Source of the DNA: Chloroflexota bacterium
Lineage (GTDB): Bacteria > Chloroflexota > Dehalococcoidia > DSTF01 > RBG-16-68-14
Direction of reading: 5' to 3'
Length of the DNA: 33,650 nt
Assembly (NCBI GenBank): GCA_022570885.1
Contig: JACZYW010000005.1
Span: 1-33,650 of the forward strand
Shown: piece after piece, positions 1 through 7,342 of the stretch
Numbering within the stretch: the first letter of the stretch is position 1
Layout of the letters: each line of letters starts with the position of its first letter
The notes under the pieces: model-generated
Told to the model about the DNA's origin: nothing
Seen by the model: the letters and a program-made list of their open reading frames with translations, nothing else
The model's database searches: none
Program-made: the position numbers and the translations under genes

Positions 1-146
1 CGGTCAATCACAAGCCCCAGCGCGCGTGGCGGGGAAGATAGGCTTGCTTCCCATCGCACCGATTACTGTGCGAAAAGCCGGATATTAACGGAACAGTTTA
101 AATCATTCACCGCTGCCTGGCACTGCACCGCACGGGAAATTCAGGC

Positions 147-608
147 TTATGGCTTCACCGGTTCGACGATAAGAGTCACGCCGTCGGCGTCGGTAACCGT
201 CACCCGGGCGCCCTTGGCCGCATCGGGTCCTTGCACCCGCCACAGGGTATCGCCGATGCGTATCTTGCCCCGGCCATTCTCGAGCGGTTCGGCCATCACA
301 TAGGTCTTGCCGATATGCTGATGCGCACGCCGGTGCAGCAGGGGCCTCTCGCCCGGCGCCTCCGCGCCGGCAGGAAAGAATTTTCGCGCCAGCGCCACCA
401 CCGCCAGAGACAACAGCGCGAACTGTACCGCCTGCCATTGCCAGGCGATGTCGGTCAACAGCGCCACCGCGCCCACGGCCGCCGCGGCAAGCCCGAACCA
501 GACCAGAAAGACGCCCGGCGCGGCAAGTTCCAGAACAAGCAGCAGCGCCGCCAGAATGAGCCAGTTCCAGGCGCCCAGGCCGACGACTATCGAGGAGATA
601 TTTTCCAT
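147..608 (-). CDS. NfeD family membrane protein
   Basis: This 153-residue protein has the usual NfeD architecture. Hydrophobic segments fill residues ~15-75 (two to three membrane spans, e.g. LILAALLLVLELAAPG), and a C-terminal OB-fold follows at ~95-150 with the typical RIGDTLWRVQGPD stretch. NfeD proteins partner with SPFH/stomatin proteins (QmcA type) in membrane quality control; no stomatin gene is visible before the window edge. The ATG start follows a weak TAAGG. The sequence style is alphaproteobacterial, unlike the rest of the window. It lies beside a junction at ~670-683 that cuts a protease gene, so this end may come from another genome. The 146 bp beyond its stop hold no gene that I recognise. 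Confidence 0.85.
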   Translation of the reverse strand: MENISSIVVGLGAWNWLILAALLLVLELAAPGVFLVWFGLAAAAVGAVALLTDIAWQWQAVQFALLSLAVVALARKFFPAGAEAPGERPLLHRRAHQHIGKTYVMAEPLENGRGKIRIGDTLWRVQGPDAAKGARVTVTDADGVTLIVEPVKP

Positions 609-637
609 GGCGATCGAACCTTACGCTTGCTCTATGT

Positions 638-1837
638 TCATGTCCTGGGGACCGAACCGCGCGCGCGCTCTGTCCCGCCGCCGCCACCGCTGTCCCCGCC
701 TATCGTAGTCGCGTTGTCGGTACGCGCTAGGTTGCAAACCCACAATTCAAACTGGACGCAGACGCCCACCGCTTCGACGGTGTGATCACAATCTTGAGAA
801 TTCGACGAGCGGCCATAGAAACATACGGAGCCACCCAACATCGTGCCGGTCTTGATACTATTCACGTCTCTAATGGTTGACGAGGTGGCATAGAACTCGG
901 CAAGCTCTGTATGGGACGTGGTGTGATACTCAACGTCTCCGAGGTCACCCCATTCTTGGTCTCTAAAGATCATGGAATACGGGGTAACCCCGGGCTGCTC
1001 GAACTGGTTGAGTCCACCGCAGTGGCCGGCAGTGATGATACCGTCGCCATTCGGGCCGCTAACGGACCAGCCGCTTGTGCACTCCCTGACCCCATCATCG
1101 CGAAGCCAGTTTCCGCTCCGGCTATGGTTGTTCGTGATGATCGGGCCAGAGCCTGTGATCACGGTCAGTTCGAGGTCGCTCGCATCTACCGTAGCGGCTC
1201 TGCCTTGCAACTCCCGGTCAGCCCGTACGCGATCCTGCACCGCCCCGAGGATGTCTAACTTACTCGGCTGCGTTGTCCCCTCAGGGAGCCGAAGTTCGAT
1301 GCGGATCACCCTGTCGATGGGGTCGAAAAACGTAACGAAATTCCGGTATCCTTGGCCTACCAGCGCCTCGGCTACCAACTCGGTGCGGCGCGCATGATCT
1401 GCCATCGAGATCATGCCCCCTCCAGCGAGGACGACGTTGTTTGCATCTAGAAGACCTTGCCCCTTGAGTTCTGAGCTGACCTCTGAAGGTACTTCCCCGG
1501 TAAACTGGATGTGGCCTCTCGTGTTAGGGACCGGCTCCACCCAAACAACCGAAATCTGATCCGGAAAGCGGATGATAAGTTCGTCCGCATACTTCGCGAA
1601 GGCTTGTTGGAACGCTATGGCGTCCTCAACACTCTCCACTGGAAGGCCTGTCTCACTCGCGAGAATGGCTGTATCGGCTGCCTGTGCAGCACTCTCGTCT
1701 TGACGCACCACATCGGGCTCAATCTGACGACCGAATGCCGTGGTTACAAATAACAAACTCACGATGAATAAGACTGCAACTGATAAATTCCTAATCTTCG
1801 TATCCGTTTCCCTCCATTTCTGGCAGCATTGAGGCAA
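638..1837 (-). CDS. Streptogrisin-like S1 serine protease, 3' truncated
   Basis: This is an exported trypsin-fold protease of the streptogrisin/alpha-lytic (S1E) kind. A hydrophobic signal segment (LSVAVLFIVSLLFVTTAFG, residues ~18-36) is followed by a pro-region of ~180 residues and then a catalytic domain. The His motif is GIITAGHCGG, the likely Asp lies in GDLGDVEYH, and the Ser motif is GGDSGG. Directly after GGDSGG the reading runs into a foreign tail (GGGTERARGSVPRT) that overlaps the upstream region of NfeD, so the last ~40-50 residues of the fold are missing. The ORF opens with TTG. A GGAGGG inside the first 12 codons suggests the true start is a little downstream, but no clean ATG/GTG sits there, so the N-terminus is uncertain. 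Confidence 0.75.
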   Translation of the reverse strand: MPQCCQKWRETDTKIRNLSVAVLFIVSLLFVTTAFGRQIEPDVVRQDESAAQAADTAILASETGLPVESVEDAIAFQQAFAKYADELIIRFPDQISVVWVEPVPNTRGHIQFTGEVPSEVSSELKGQGLLDANNVVLAGGGMISMADHARRTELVAEALVGQGYRNFVTFFDPIDRVIRIELRLPEGTTQPSKLDILGAVQDRVRADRELQGRAATVDASDLELTVITGSGPIITNNHSRSGNWLRDDGVRECTSGWSVSGPNGDGIITAGHCGGLNQFEQPGVTPYSMIFRDQEWGDLGDVEYHTTSHTELAEFYATSSTIRDVNSIKTGTMLGGSVCFYGRSSNSQDCDHTVEAVGVCVQFELWVCNLARTDNATTIGGDSGGGGGTERARGSVPRT

Positions 1838-1990
1838 ATTTTTGCTACCACGAGGCGATCATAATCTCGCATGTCACATTAGTCAAGTCCTTGGTCATTC
1901 CTCGGTGGCCGACAGAGCATGAAGAGGCCGGCGGCGGCCTCCTCGATTTCTGCCTTGTCGCTACTTCCGCCGCCGCATCCGATTCGGCGA

Positions 1991-2125
1991 TCAGCTGACC
2001 GCGCATGTGACGGACAGCACCGGCGGGAGGTCGCTTGGAAGGCGCTGCCAGTGATCGCCGCCGTCCGCGCTGGCGAAGACTTGGCCGTTGCTTGTGACGA
2101 CCAGTAGCTGCACTTTTGTAGACAT
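1991..2125 (-). CDS. 44-aa Asp-box (BNR-like) mini-protein downstream of acdA
   Basis: This ORF is too short for the supplied track. It has an ATG with a strong Shine-Dalgarno (GAGGAG, 7 nt upstream) and begins 14 nt after the acdA stop, so it is probably translated from the acd transcript. The product includes NGQVFASADGGDHWQRL, a clear Asp-box (S-x-D-x-G-x-x-W) as found in BNR/Ycf48-like and sialidase-type propellers, and it stops after 44 residues. It may be the surviving first repeat of a longer propeller gene or a genuine small protein. The 150 bp between its end and the protease start hold nothing else that I recognise. Confidence 0.5.
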   Translation of the reverse strand: MSTKVQLLVVTSNGQVFASADGGDHWQRLPSDLPPVLSVTCAVS

Positions 2126-2139
2126 CGGCGAACTCCTCG

Positions 2140-3573
2140 CTAGTCTAGCCCCTCTTGTTGGCGCCAGTAGTCGATGGCGCGACGGAGGGCGGCGGCGGCT
2201 CGCTCGAACGAGGCGAAGGCGGCCAGCCCCCGCTCGCCGACGCGGGCGCGGGCCTGCGAGGCCACATCCTCTAGGTGCCCGGGGTGAAGGACGGTGACGA
2301 ACGGCTTCGCGGAGCGCTCGCGATGGGCCTGCAGCAGGTCGAGCAGGCTGTCCAGGCTCGCCGGGTCGGCTTGCCAGCGGCGGGCCATGAAGCCGGAGGC
2401 GAGCTCGATGGCGATGGCGTCCACGTGCTCGTCTTCGTCCAGGATCTGGAGCAATCGCTCTAGGTGCTGCGGCTGGCCGCCGAAGCCGATCGTGCCGCCC
2501 ATATCGAGGGGATTGCGATAGCTGCCCCCGATGATGTTGAAGAAGCTGGCCAATTTCTCGTAGCTGGCCGCGGTCAGCAGCGGCACCTCCAGCCCCGCCC
2601 GCACGAAGGCATCGGTGATCACGACCGATTGGCCGCCGGTCATCGCCATCAGCCCCATGCCGCGTCCCGTGCCCGGCTTGCAGAAGAGCAGCGCCTTCAG
2701 CACATCGATGAGGTCGTCCATGCTCTCCGCGGTGATGGCGCCGGCCTGCTTGACGACGGCGTTCCAGACGGCGTTCGGCGTCGCCAGCGCGGCGGTGTGG
2801 GAGGCGATAGCGCGGGCGCCGGCTTCGGTGACGCCGCCCTTCCAGACGACGACGGGCTTCGCTTTGCTGGCCCGGCGCAGCGACTCGAAGAAGCGGCGGC
2901 CGTCCTTCACGCCTTCCGCGTAGATGGCGATGACCTGTGTCTCAGGATCAGCCGCTAGATAGTCGAGGTAATCTGGGATGTCCAGCACCTCGGCGTTGCC
3001 GATGCTGATCGAGGTGCTGACGCGTATGCCCTGAGCTGCGCCGTTAAGGCCGAAGTTGATCGCATGGGTGCCGGACTGGGAGATGAGGCCGACAGGCCCG
3101 GCTTCGCCCGTCGGCTGCTCGGCCGATTGGCGCACGCCCAGCCTCGGGTTGTAGAGGCCCATGCAGTTGGGCCCGATGAGCGGCAGTCCGGCCTCCCGGG
3201 CGATGCGGCCGATCTCCGCCTGGAGCTCTGCCCCTTCGGCTTCGCCCGTCTCGGCAAAGCCCGAGGTGAAGAGGGCGACGGCGCCTACTCCCTTCGCCGC
3301 GCAATCGGCGATGATGCGCGGGGCGATGGTGCGCGGTACCGAGCAGACAGCGTAGTCGATCTCGTCGGGTATCTCCGCCAGCGAGGGGAAGTTGGGGACG
3401 CCCAGCTCCTCGATGCCGGGGATCTCGTCCGGGTCGATCTGTACGGAGTAGAGCTTGCCCGTGAAGGTGCTCATGCTGCGCAGCCAGAGGTAGCCCATGG
3501 CCCGCTTGTCGCCAATCACGGCGACGGTACGCGGCCGGAAGGCGCGTGCCAGCTTGCTCTGAAGATCAGGCAC
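2140..3573 (-). CDS. acdA: ADP-forming acyl-CoA synthetase, alpha subunit
   Basis: This 477-residue subunit belongs to the NDP-forming acetyl/acyl-CoA synthetase family (acyl-CoA + ADP + Pi to acid + ATP + CoA). An N-terminal CoA-binding Rossmann domain (RTVAVIGDKRAMG, residues ~15-27) is followed by two succinyl-CoA-ligase-like domains. LIGPNCMGLYNP lies at ~132-143 and SQSGTHAINF at ~165-174. IASHTAAL at ~256-263 carries the histidine (about residue 259) that corresponds to the phosphorylated His of ACD enzymes. The start is GTG, 12 nt after the stop of the beta subunit, so the two are coupled. The organic acid used cannot be read from the sequence. The gene is intact, in contrast to the island to its right. 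Confidence 0.88.
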   Translation of the reverse strand: MPDLQSKLARAFRPRTVAVIGDKRAMGYLWLRSMSTFTGKLYSVQIDPDEIPGIEELGVPNFPSLAEIPDEIDYAVCSVPRTIAPRIIADCAAKGVGAVALFTSGFAETGEAEGAELQAEIGRIAREAGLPLIGPNCMGLYNPRLGVRQSAEQPTGEAGPVGLISQSGTHAINFGLNGAAQGIRVSTSISIGNAEVLDIPDYLDYLAADPETQVIAIYAEGVKDGRRFFESLRRASKAKPVVVWKGGVTEAGARAIASHTAALATPNAVWNAVVKQAGAITAESMDDLIDVLKALLFCKPGTGRGMGLMAMTGGQSVVITDAFVRAGLEVPLLTAASYEKLASFFNIIGGSYRNPLDMGGTIGFGGQPQHLERLLQILDEDEHVDAIAIELASGFMARRWQADPASLDSLLDLLQAHRERSAKPFVTVLHPGHLEDVASQARARVGERGLAAFASFERAAAALRRAIDYWRQQEGLD

Positions 3574-3585
3574 GGCGCCGCTCGT

Positions 3586-4290
3586 TCATGCTGTCGGCGC
3601 CGCGAGGACGATGCGGGCGTCGACGGCGACGGCGCTGTTCGGATAGGCGAAGACGGGGTTCAGGTCTAACTCCGTCACTTCCGCATGCTCCTCGATGAAC
3701 GCGGAGAGCTTGAGCAGGAGCGCTTCCAACGCCTCCAGGTCCGCAGGCTCCTGGCCGCGGTATCCCTGGAGGATGGGGAAGCCCTGGATGTCTCGCATCA
3801 TCTGGCGGGCGTCGCGAGCGGTGATCGGCACCACCCGGAAGGCGACGTCTTTGAGCACCTCTACCAATACGCCCCCCAAGCCGAACATCAGCACCGGCCC
3901 GAACTGGGCGTCCATGGTCATGCCCACGATCACCTCGATGCCCGGCTCCGCCATGCGCTGCACTGAGACGCCCTCGATCGGCGCGTCGGGCGCGGCACGC
4001 TTGGCCGCCGCCACGATCGCGTCGAAGGCAGCGGTCACCTCCTCGGCCGTGCCCAAGTTGAGCTGCACGCCGCCCACATCCGACTTGTGGGTGATCTGTG
4101 GCGAGACGATCTTCAGCGCCACAGGGTAGCCGAACTCCTTGGCCAGGGCGACAGCCTCGTCCCGCTCCTTGGCCAGCCGCGCTTCGACGACAGCGATACC
4201 GGCCTCGGCGAGCAGCTGCTTCGCCTCGACTTCGGAAAGGACGGTGCGTCCCTGCTGGCGCGCCCGGTCGATGATGCCAGCGTTCGTCAT
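3586..4290 (-). CDS. acdB: ADP-forming acyl-CoA synthetase, beta (ATP-grasp) subunit
   Basis: This is the 234-residue ATP-grasp subunit that partners the alpha subunit just downstream. The family signature is a lid/ATP-binding region with GYPVALKIVSPQITHKSDVGGV (residues ~54-75), followed by GIEVIVGMTMDAQFGPV and the metal/nucleotide segment ELDLNPVFAYP near the C-terminus. The length is normal for a stand-alone ACD beta subunit. It is transcribed before acdA; beta-then-alpha as separate genes is one of several arrangements known in this family. The tRNA-Gly gene lies divergently ~125 bp upstream, so the acd promoter must sit in that interval. Confidence 0.88.
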   Translation of the reverse strand: MTNAGIIDRARQQGRTVLSEVEAKQLLAEAGIAVVEARLAKERDEAVALAKEFGYPVALKIVSPQITHKSDVGGVQLNLGTAEEVTAAFDAIVAAAKRAAPDAPIEGVSVQRMAEPGIEVIVGMTMDAQFGPVLMFGLGGVLVEVLKDVAFRVVPITARDARQMMRDIQGFPILQGYRGQEPADLEALEALLLKLSAFIEEHAEVTELDLNPVFAYPNSAVAVDARIVLAAPTA

Positions 4291-4380
4291 AACAGCGCTG
4301 CTCTCATGGGTTGCATAAGCGCCCGCATCTTATCGAGAAGGGCAGGCGGGGTCAATGAGAGCGGAGGGGGCGGGCGAGGG

Positions 4381-4408
4381 TTGCGATCTACTACTGCCGG
4401 TGTATACT
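4381..4408 (+). promoter_or_regulatory. Sigma-70-like promoter of tRNA-Gly
   Basis: TTGCGA (4381-4386) and TATACT (4403-4408) are separated by 16 bp and end 8 bp before the first base of the tRNA. Spacing and position are as expected for a stable-RNA promoter. Confidence 0.65.
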
Positions 4409-4416
4409 AGATGCGA

Positions 4417-4532
<116 letters not shown>

Positions 4533-4533
4533 A

Positions 4534-4899
4534 ATGAATGCCAACGTCTACCTCGCACTAGGTGTGGGTATCGGCGCGGGCATTGGGACAGCGATCGGCG
4601 CAGCTACTGGCGCGATGGCCATCTGGCTACCAGTCAGCATAGGTGTGGGCGTAGCGGTCGGCGTGGCGTTGGGCCGCGCAGTAATAGCCTTGTCCTCGCG
4701 CTACACTCCGTCCACCACAGCAGGAGGTGGCGAGCATGACACCACGCACAGCAGCGCTCGCAGGCGTCGCTATCGCGATCATCTTCGCCGCATGCGGAGG
4801 CGATGGCGAGCAGGCTGCGAGCCTCGCCTGCACGGCACCCTCCGACTCGCCCGCTCCCTCTTCATGACGCGCCGACGATCGCGTTCTACTCAACCATAG
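4534..4899 (+). CDS. Small Gly-rich membrane protein at island edge
   Basis: The ATG lies 2 bp after the end of the direct repeat, so this ORF opens the island. Residues 1-50 form two glycine-zipper-like hydrophobic helices (YLALGVGIGAGIGTAIGAAT, then WLPVSIGVGVAVGVALGRAV). After ~residue 60 the translation becomes Arg-rich and overlaps the start of the next gene by over 160 bp in another frame, so the natural C-terminus was probably earlier and has been lost by a frameshift. The function is unknown. No strong ribosome binding site is seen, and only the N-terminal half is convincing. Confidence 0.4.
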   Translation: MNANVYLALGVGIGAGIGTAIGAATGAMAIWLPVSIGVGVAVGVALGRAVIALSSRYTPSTTAGGGEHDTTHSSARRRRYRDHLRRMRRRWRAGCEPRLHGTLRLARSLFMTRRRSRSTQP

Positions 4900-5213
4900 A
4901 GGGCCAATCGGACATATTCGTCATCAACGCCGACGGTTCTGGCGAATCCAACCTGACCAGCAACCCAGACGGCGGCGACTTTGGCCTCGACTGGTCGCCC
5001 GATGGTTCGTGCATCGTCTTCACGTCCGATCGAGACGGTGACCGAGAGATATACGTCATGAACGCCGACGGGTCCGCACAGACTCGCCTGACCGACCGCG
5101 CGGGCGACGACGGCTTCCCACGCTGGTCACCCGACGGAACAAAGATTCTCTTTCGCTTTGGCAGGCCAGCATTTGACGTCTTCGTGATGAACGCAGACGG
5201 GTCCGGTCAGATT
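4736..5213 (+). pseudogene. TolB-like beta-propeller lipoprotein, frameshifted and truncated
   Basis: A strong start (AGGAGG 8 nt before ATG) gives a lipoprotein signal with lipobox IIFAAC-GG, but the frame closes at TCA-TGA near 4867. The body continues in a different frame: repeats of the PD40/TolB type such as DIFVINADGSGESNLT, LDWSPDGSCIVFTSDRDGD and EIYVMNADGSAQTRLT. The frame change lies at about 4855-4870. The last repeat stops after VFVMNADGSGQ, where the sequence passes directly into the signal peptide of another lipoprotein. About three blades survive. An indel plus a deletion explains it; sequencing error could explain the first but not the fusion. Confidence 0.7.
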
Positions 5214-5910
5214 ATTGCGCTGCTCTTGGTCGCATGTGGCCTGTTCGAGCCATGGCGGTGACGACGGTGCGGAGTTGCCAGATACCTCGGTCGTCGCGGC
5301 CGTCGACCGGGTGTACAAGTTCGACGCCGCTGGCTCGCTGCCCCTAGCAGATCGGTCGGAACTACCGGTTGATCCTGGAGCCGTAACCGCCCGGTGGTAC
5401 ACGTTCAGGGGATGGTATGTCGCAGTATTCGAGGACCTAGACCTCGAGGCATTAGGTCCCCTGTGCCTGGGCACTTCCGTCTTCAATCCGACCGCAAACC
5501 AGCTCGAGCACGCGTTCACCTCGCCCACGGCTGAGGGAGCGTGCGACGACGCCGGAACAGGGGTGGCCGTGCCGCTCGCCCGCGGTAATACCGGCGTGCG
5601 CGCATGTGGCGGTCTCGTCTCGTACGTGACCAATATCCCCGCGGATCTCGATGGCGTGCTCTTCGCGACGCTCACCGTGTTCCCGGGCGACGGCACAGGG
5701 GTCGCGATCATGGGCCGAGTCGAGTCGACGATAGGACCGCTTGGTGAGATCGACGCAGCGAAGCTGCGCTGTGGCCCAGCGATGCGCCCACCGACCCCGG
5801 AGCCTACCGTGGCACCGACGCCGGCTCCCGCGAGCTCGGGCAACGTTGCCACAGCCGAGAGGGTGCCGCCCCCATCGCCACGCGAACCGGAGAACTGCGT
5901 CCCCCCCTGA
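5214..5910 (+). pseudogene. Secreted lipoprotein remnant (N-terminus lost, frameshift)
   Basis: The first residues, in the frame of the preceding propeller, read IIALLLVACGLFEP, a lipobox (LVAC) without its Met. The mature part continues in the +5215 frame from GGDDGAELPDTSVVAAVD onward, so a frameshift lies at ~5245-5265. The mature domain (~190 residues) has several Cys and ends with a Pro/Thr/Ala-rich linker (TPEPTVAPTPAPASS), typical of surface lipoproteins. I do not recognise the family. Fusion to the truncated propeller suggests a deletion that removed the end of one lipoprotein gene and the start of the next. Confidence 0.55.
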
Positions 5911-5935
5911 AACGGATGAGCTGCACGCGGTTCTA

Positions 5936-6534
5936 ATGACCGATGCTAGCCCATATTTCGTCCACCACCCGACACCTGACAACCCGGCCGCTCCAACCGT
6001 GATTTTTCTTCCCGGAGTAGGCGCGGAAGCGCGGAACGGATATGGGAGACCATTTTCGCTGATCAACCCGCCACCGAAGCGTTTCGCGTGGTGATTCCGT
6101 ACTCGTTCGACGCAGACTTCATCGACGAGGCAAACAGAACGTTTGAAATCCTCAACGAAGTCCTCTGGTGTTTCGGCGGCGATCCGGCCAAGGTCCACCT
6201 TGCCGGCACGTCGAACGGTGGGCTCGCGCCCTTTGCGCTGATGGTGTCGCGCCCGGAGCATTTTGCCACCTTGCTCGGTGCGCCGGGGGCCTTTCCCGTA
6301 CAGGATCCAGCGGACGTGGATCCAACGGTGTGGGCCGAGGCCCTCGCCAGCCGTGCGGTCTTTAACGGCGTTGCCGCCCACGACGAAGAATGGAAGCCCG
6401 AGGTTGTCGCGACGCACAATGCGCTGGCGGCGGCGGGCGTCGAATCGGTCTTCGTTGAGTTCGCTGGCCAGGGCCACGTTCTCACCGCTGCCCTTGACGA
6501 GAGCGTCTTCTTTGACTTTTGGGCCAAGCACTGA
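5936..6534 (+). pseudogene. Alpha/beta-hydrolase (esterase-like), frameshifted
   Basis: The N-terminal part reads MTDASPYFVHHP...TVIFLPGVGAEARNGYG in one frame. The continuation (ETIFADQPATEAFRVVIPYS, then DEANRTFEILNEVLW) is in the next, so one base was gained or lost at ~6040-6050. The second half carries the nucleophile elbow AGTSNGG and a late histidine in FAGQGHVL, giving a plausible Ser-His pair for a small esterase of the PHB-depolymerase/carboxylesterase style. The reading ends with FWAKH. If the indel is a sequencing error this would be an intact ~200-residue enzyme. Confidence 0.6.
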
Positions 6535-6737
6535 GTGCTTGTGCGAGGGGAGCGCGAAATCTTGCAGGCCTTGCCGCCGGCGCAACCAACAACGAGATCG
6601 CTTCCGCTCTATTCATTTCCCAGAACACGGTCAGCTATCACATGAAGAACATCCTCGGTAAGCTCCACCTCCGGAATCGGGCGCAGGCCGTCGCCTACGC
6701 TATCCGTTCCGGCCTGGTTAAGCCGTCAACCCAATAG
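6535..6737 (+). pseudogene. LuxR/NarL-type HTH fragment of a lost response regulator
   Basis: This is only the C-terminal DNA-binding domain of a NarL-type regulator. EREILQAL is read in one frame, then, after a one-base shift near 6572, AAGATNNEIASALFISQNTV and LHLRNRAQAVAYAIRSGLV. It closely resembles the HTH of the intact response regulator at 15929-16588 (NTVSYHMKNIL-KLHLRNRA is shared), so it is probably a paralogue whose receiver domain was deleted. It abuts the stop of the hydrolase remnant with no spacer, consistent with a deletion join. A rho-independent terminator follows. Confidence 0.65.
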
Positions 6738-6779
6738 GTCCAACATCCCACCAATCTAGGTAGGCGGCTCACCCCTTAC

Positions 6780-6819
6780 AGGGGTAGTCTCGCCCTGAGC
6801 GAGACTACCCCTTTTTCTT
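6780..6819 (+). terminator. Rho-independent terminator
   Basis: The stem AGGGGTAGTCTCGC/GCGAGACTACCCCT (14 bp, perfect) with loop CCTGA is followed by TTTTCTT. An upstream ACCCCT (6771-6776) can pair alternatively with AGGGGT (6780-6785), so two mutually exclusive hairpins are possible. Confidence 0.85.
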
Positions 6820-6842
6820 GGCCCCGCCCCTAAAGATCAGCG

Positions 6843-6872
6843 TTGTGCCGCGGACGGTACCCCACGCATAAT
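6843..6872 (+). promoter_or_regulatory. Candidate promoter of the island core operon
   Basis: TTGTGC (6843-6848) and CATAAT (6867-6872) are separated by 18 bp, downstream of the terminator and 44 bp before the ATG at 6917. It is the best sigma-70-like pair in the interval. Confidence 0.4.
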
Positions 6873-6916
6873 TCCCTCAGGAGACTTTGTTCGCGGTTTC
6901 ACAAGAGGGATCAAGG

Positions 6917-7288
6917 ATGGGAGCTCTCCGCATCGCCGTGGTGTTTTCTGAATCGCTCATGCTCGAAGGCTTGGCCGCCTTTCTCCGGGAAATGCAGGAC
7001 ATGGAGGTGACGAGTTTGGACCCTTCCCAACCTGATGCCGCCACTCGCCTCAGGCAATTGTGCCCGGAAGTGATCATCGTCGACGGCGAGGGCGTTGGTC
7101 AGTGGCCTGACCTTACCCTTCCCCAACTCCTGGTGGGCAATCCCGAAGCGAAGCTCATCGATGTGAACCGCCACATCAATCAGATAGCCGTCTACGAGCG
7201 GCACACGGTTCGCGTCGGCACAATCGATGACCTGCTGGCGACCTTTGGAACCCGTGATTCTGCTCGAGAAGGGGAGGTAGACGCATGA
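6917..7288 (+). CDS. Degenerate receiver-domain protein without output domain
   Basis: This ~123-residue protein has the outline of a NarL-type receiver: ALRIAVVFSESLMLEGLAAFLREM at the start and EVIIVDGEGVG at the beta3 position. The acidic pair that binds Mg in true receivers (DD in IADDH) is replaced by FSES, so phosphorylation is unlikely. There is no HTH afterwards. ATG 6917 was chosen over the longer ORF because it begins exactly at the receiver beta1 strand and follows GAGGGATCAAGG. It precedes the beta-propeller gene by 54 bp on the same strand, so it may act as a protein-binding regulator of this cluster. It could also be a decayed response regulator. Confidence 0.6.
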   Translation: MGALRIAVVFSESLMLEGLAAFLREMQDMEVTSLDPSQPDAATRLRQLCPEVIIVDGEGVGQWPDLTLPQLLVGNPEAKLIDVNRHINQIAVYERHTVRVGTIDDLLATFGTRDSAREGEVDA

Positions 7289-7342
7289 ATGGAACCTCGT
7301 GAATCGGAAGTATCCAACCGCTAGCAAGAAAGGAGCGTACAC

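Noticed and set aside
6060-6094. TGA at ~6092 after FAW as a second possible selenocysteine codon
   Set aside because: The conserved reading (FRVVIPYSFD) is in another frame at this point, so the TGA is explained by an indel, not recoding, and no Cys motif is expected there.
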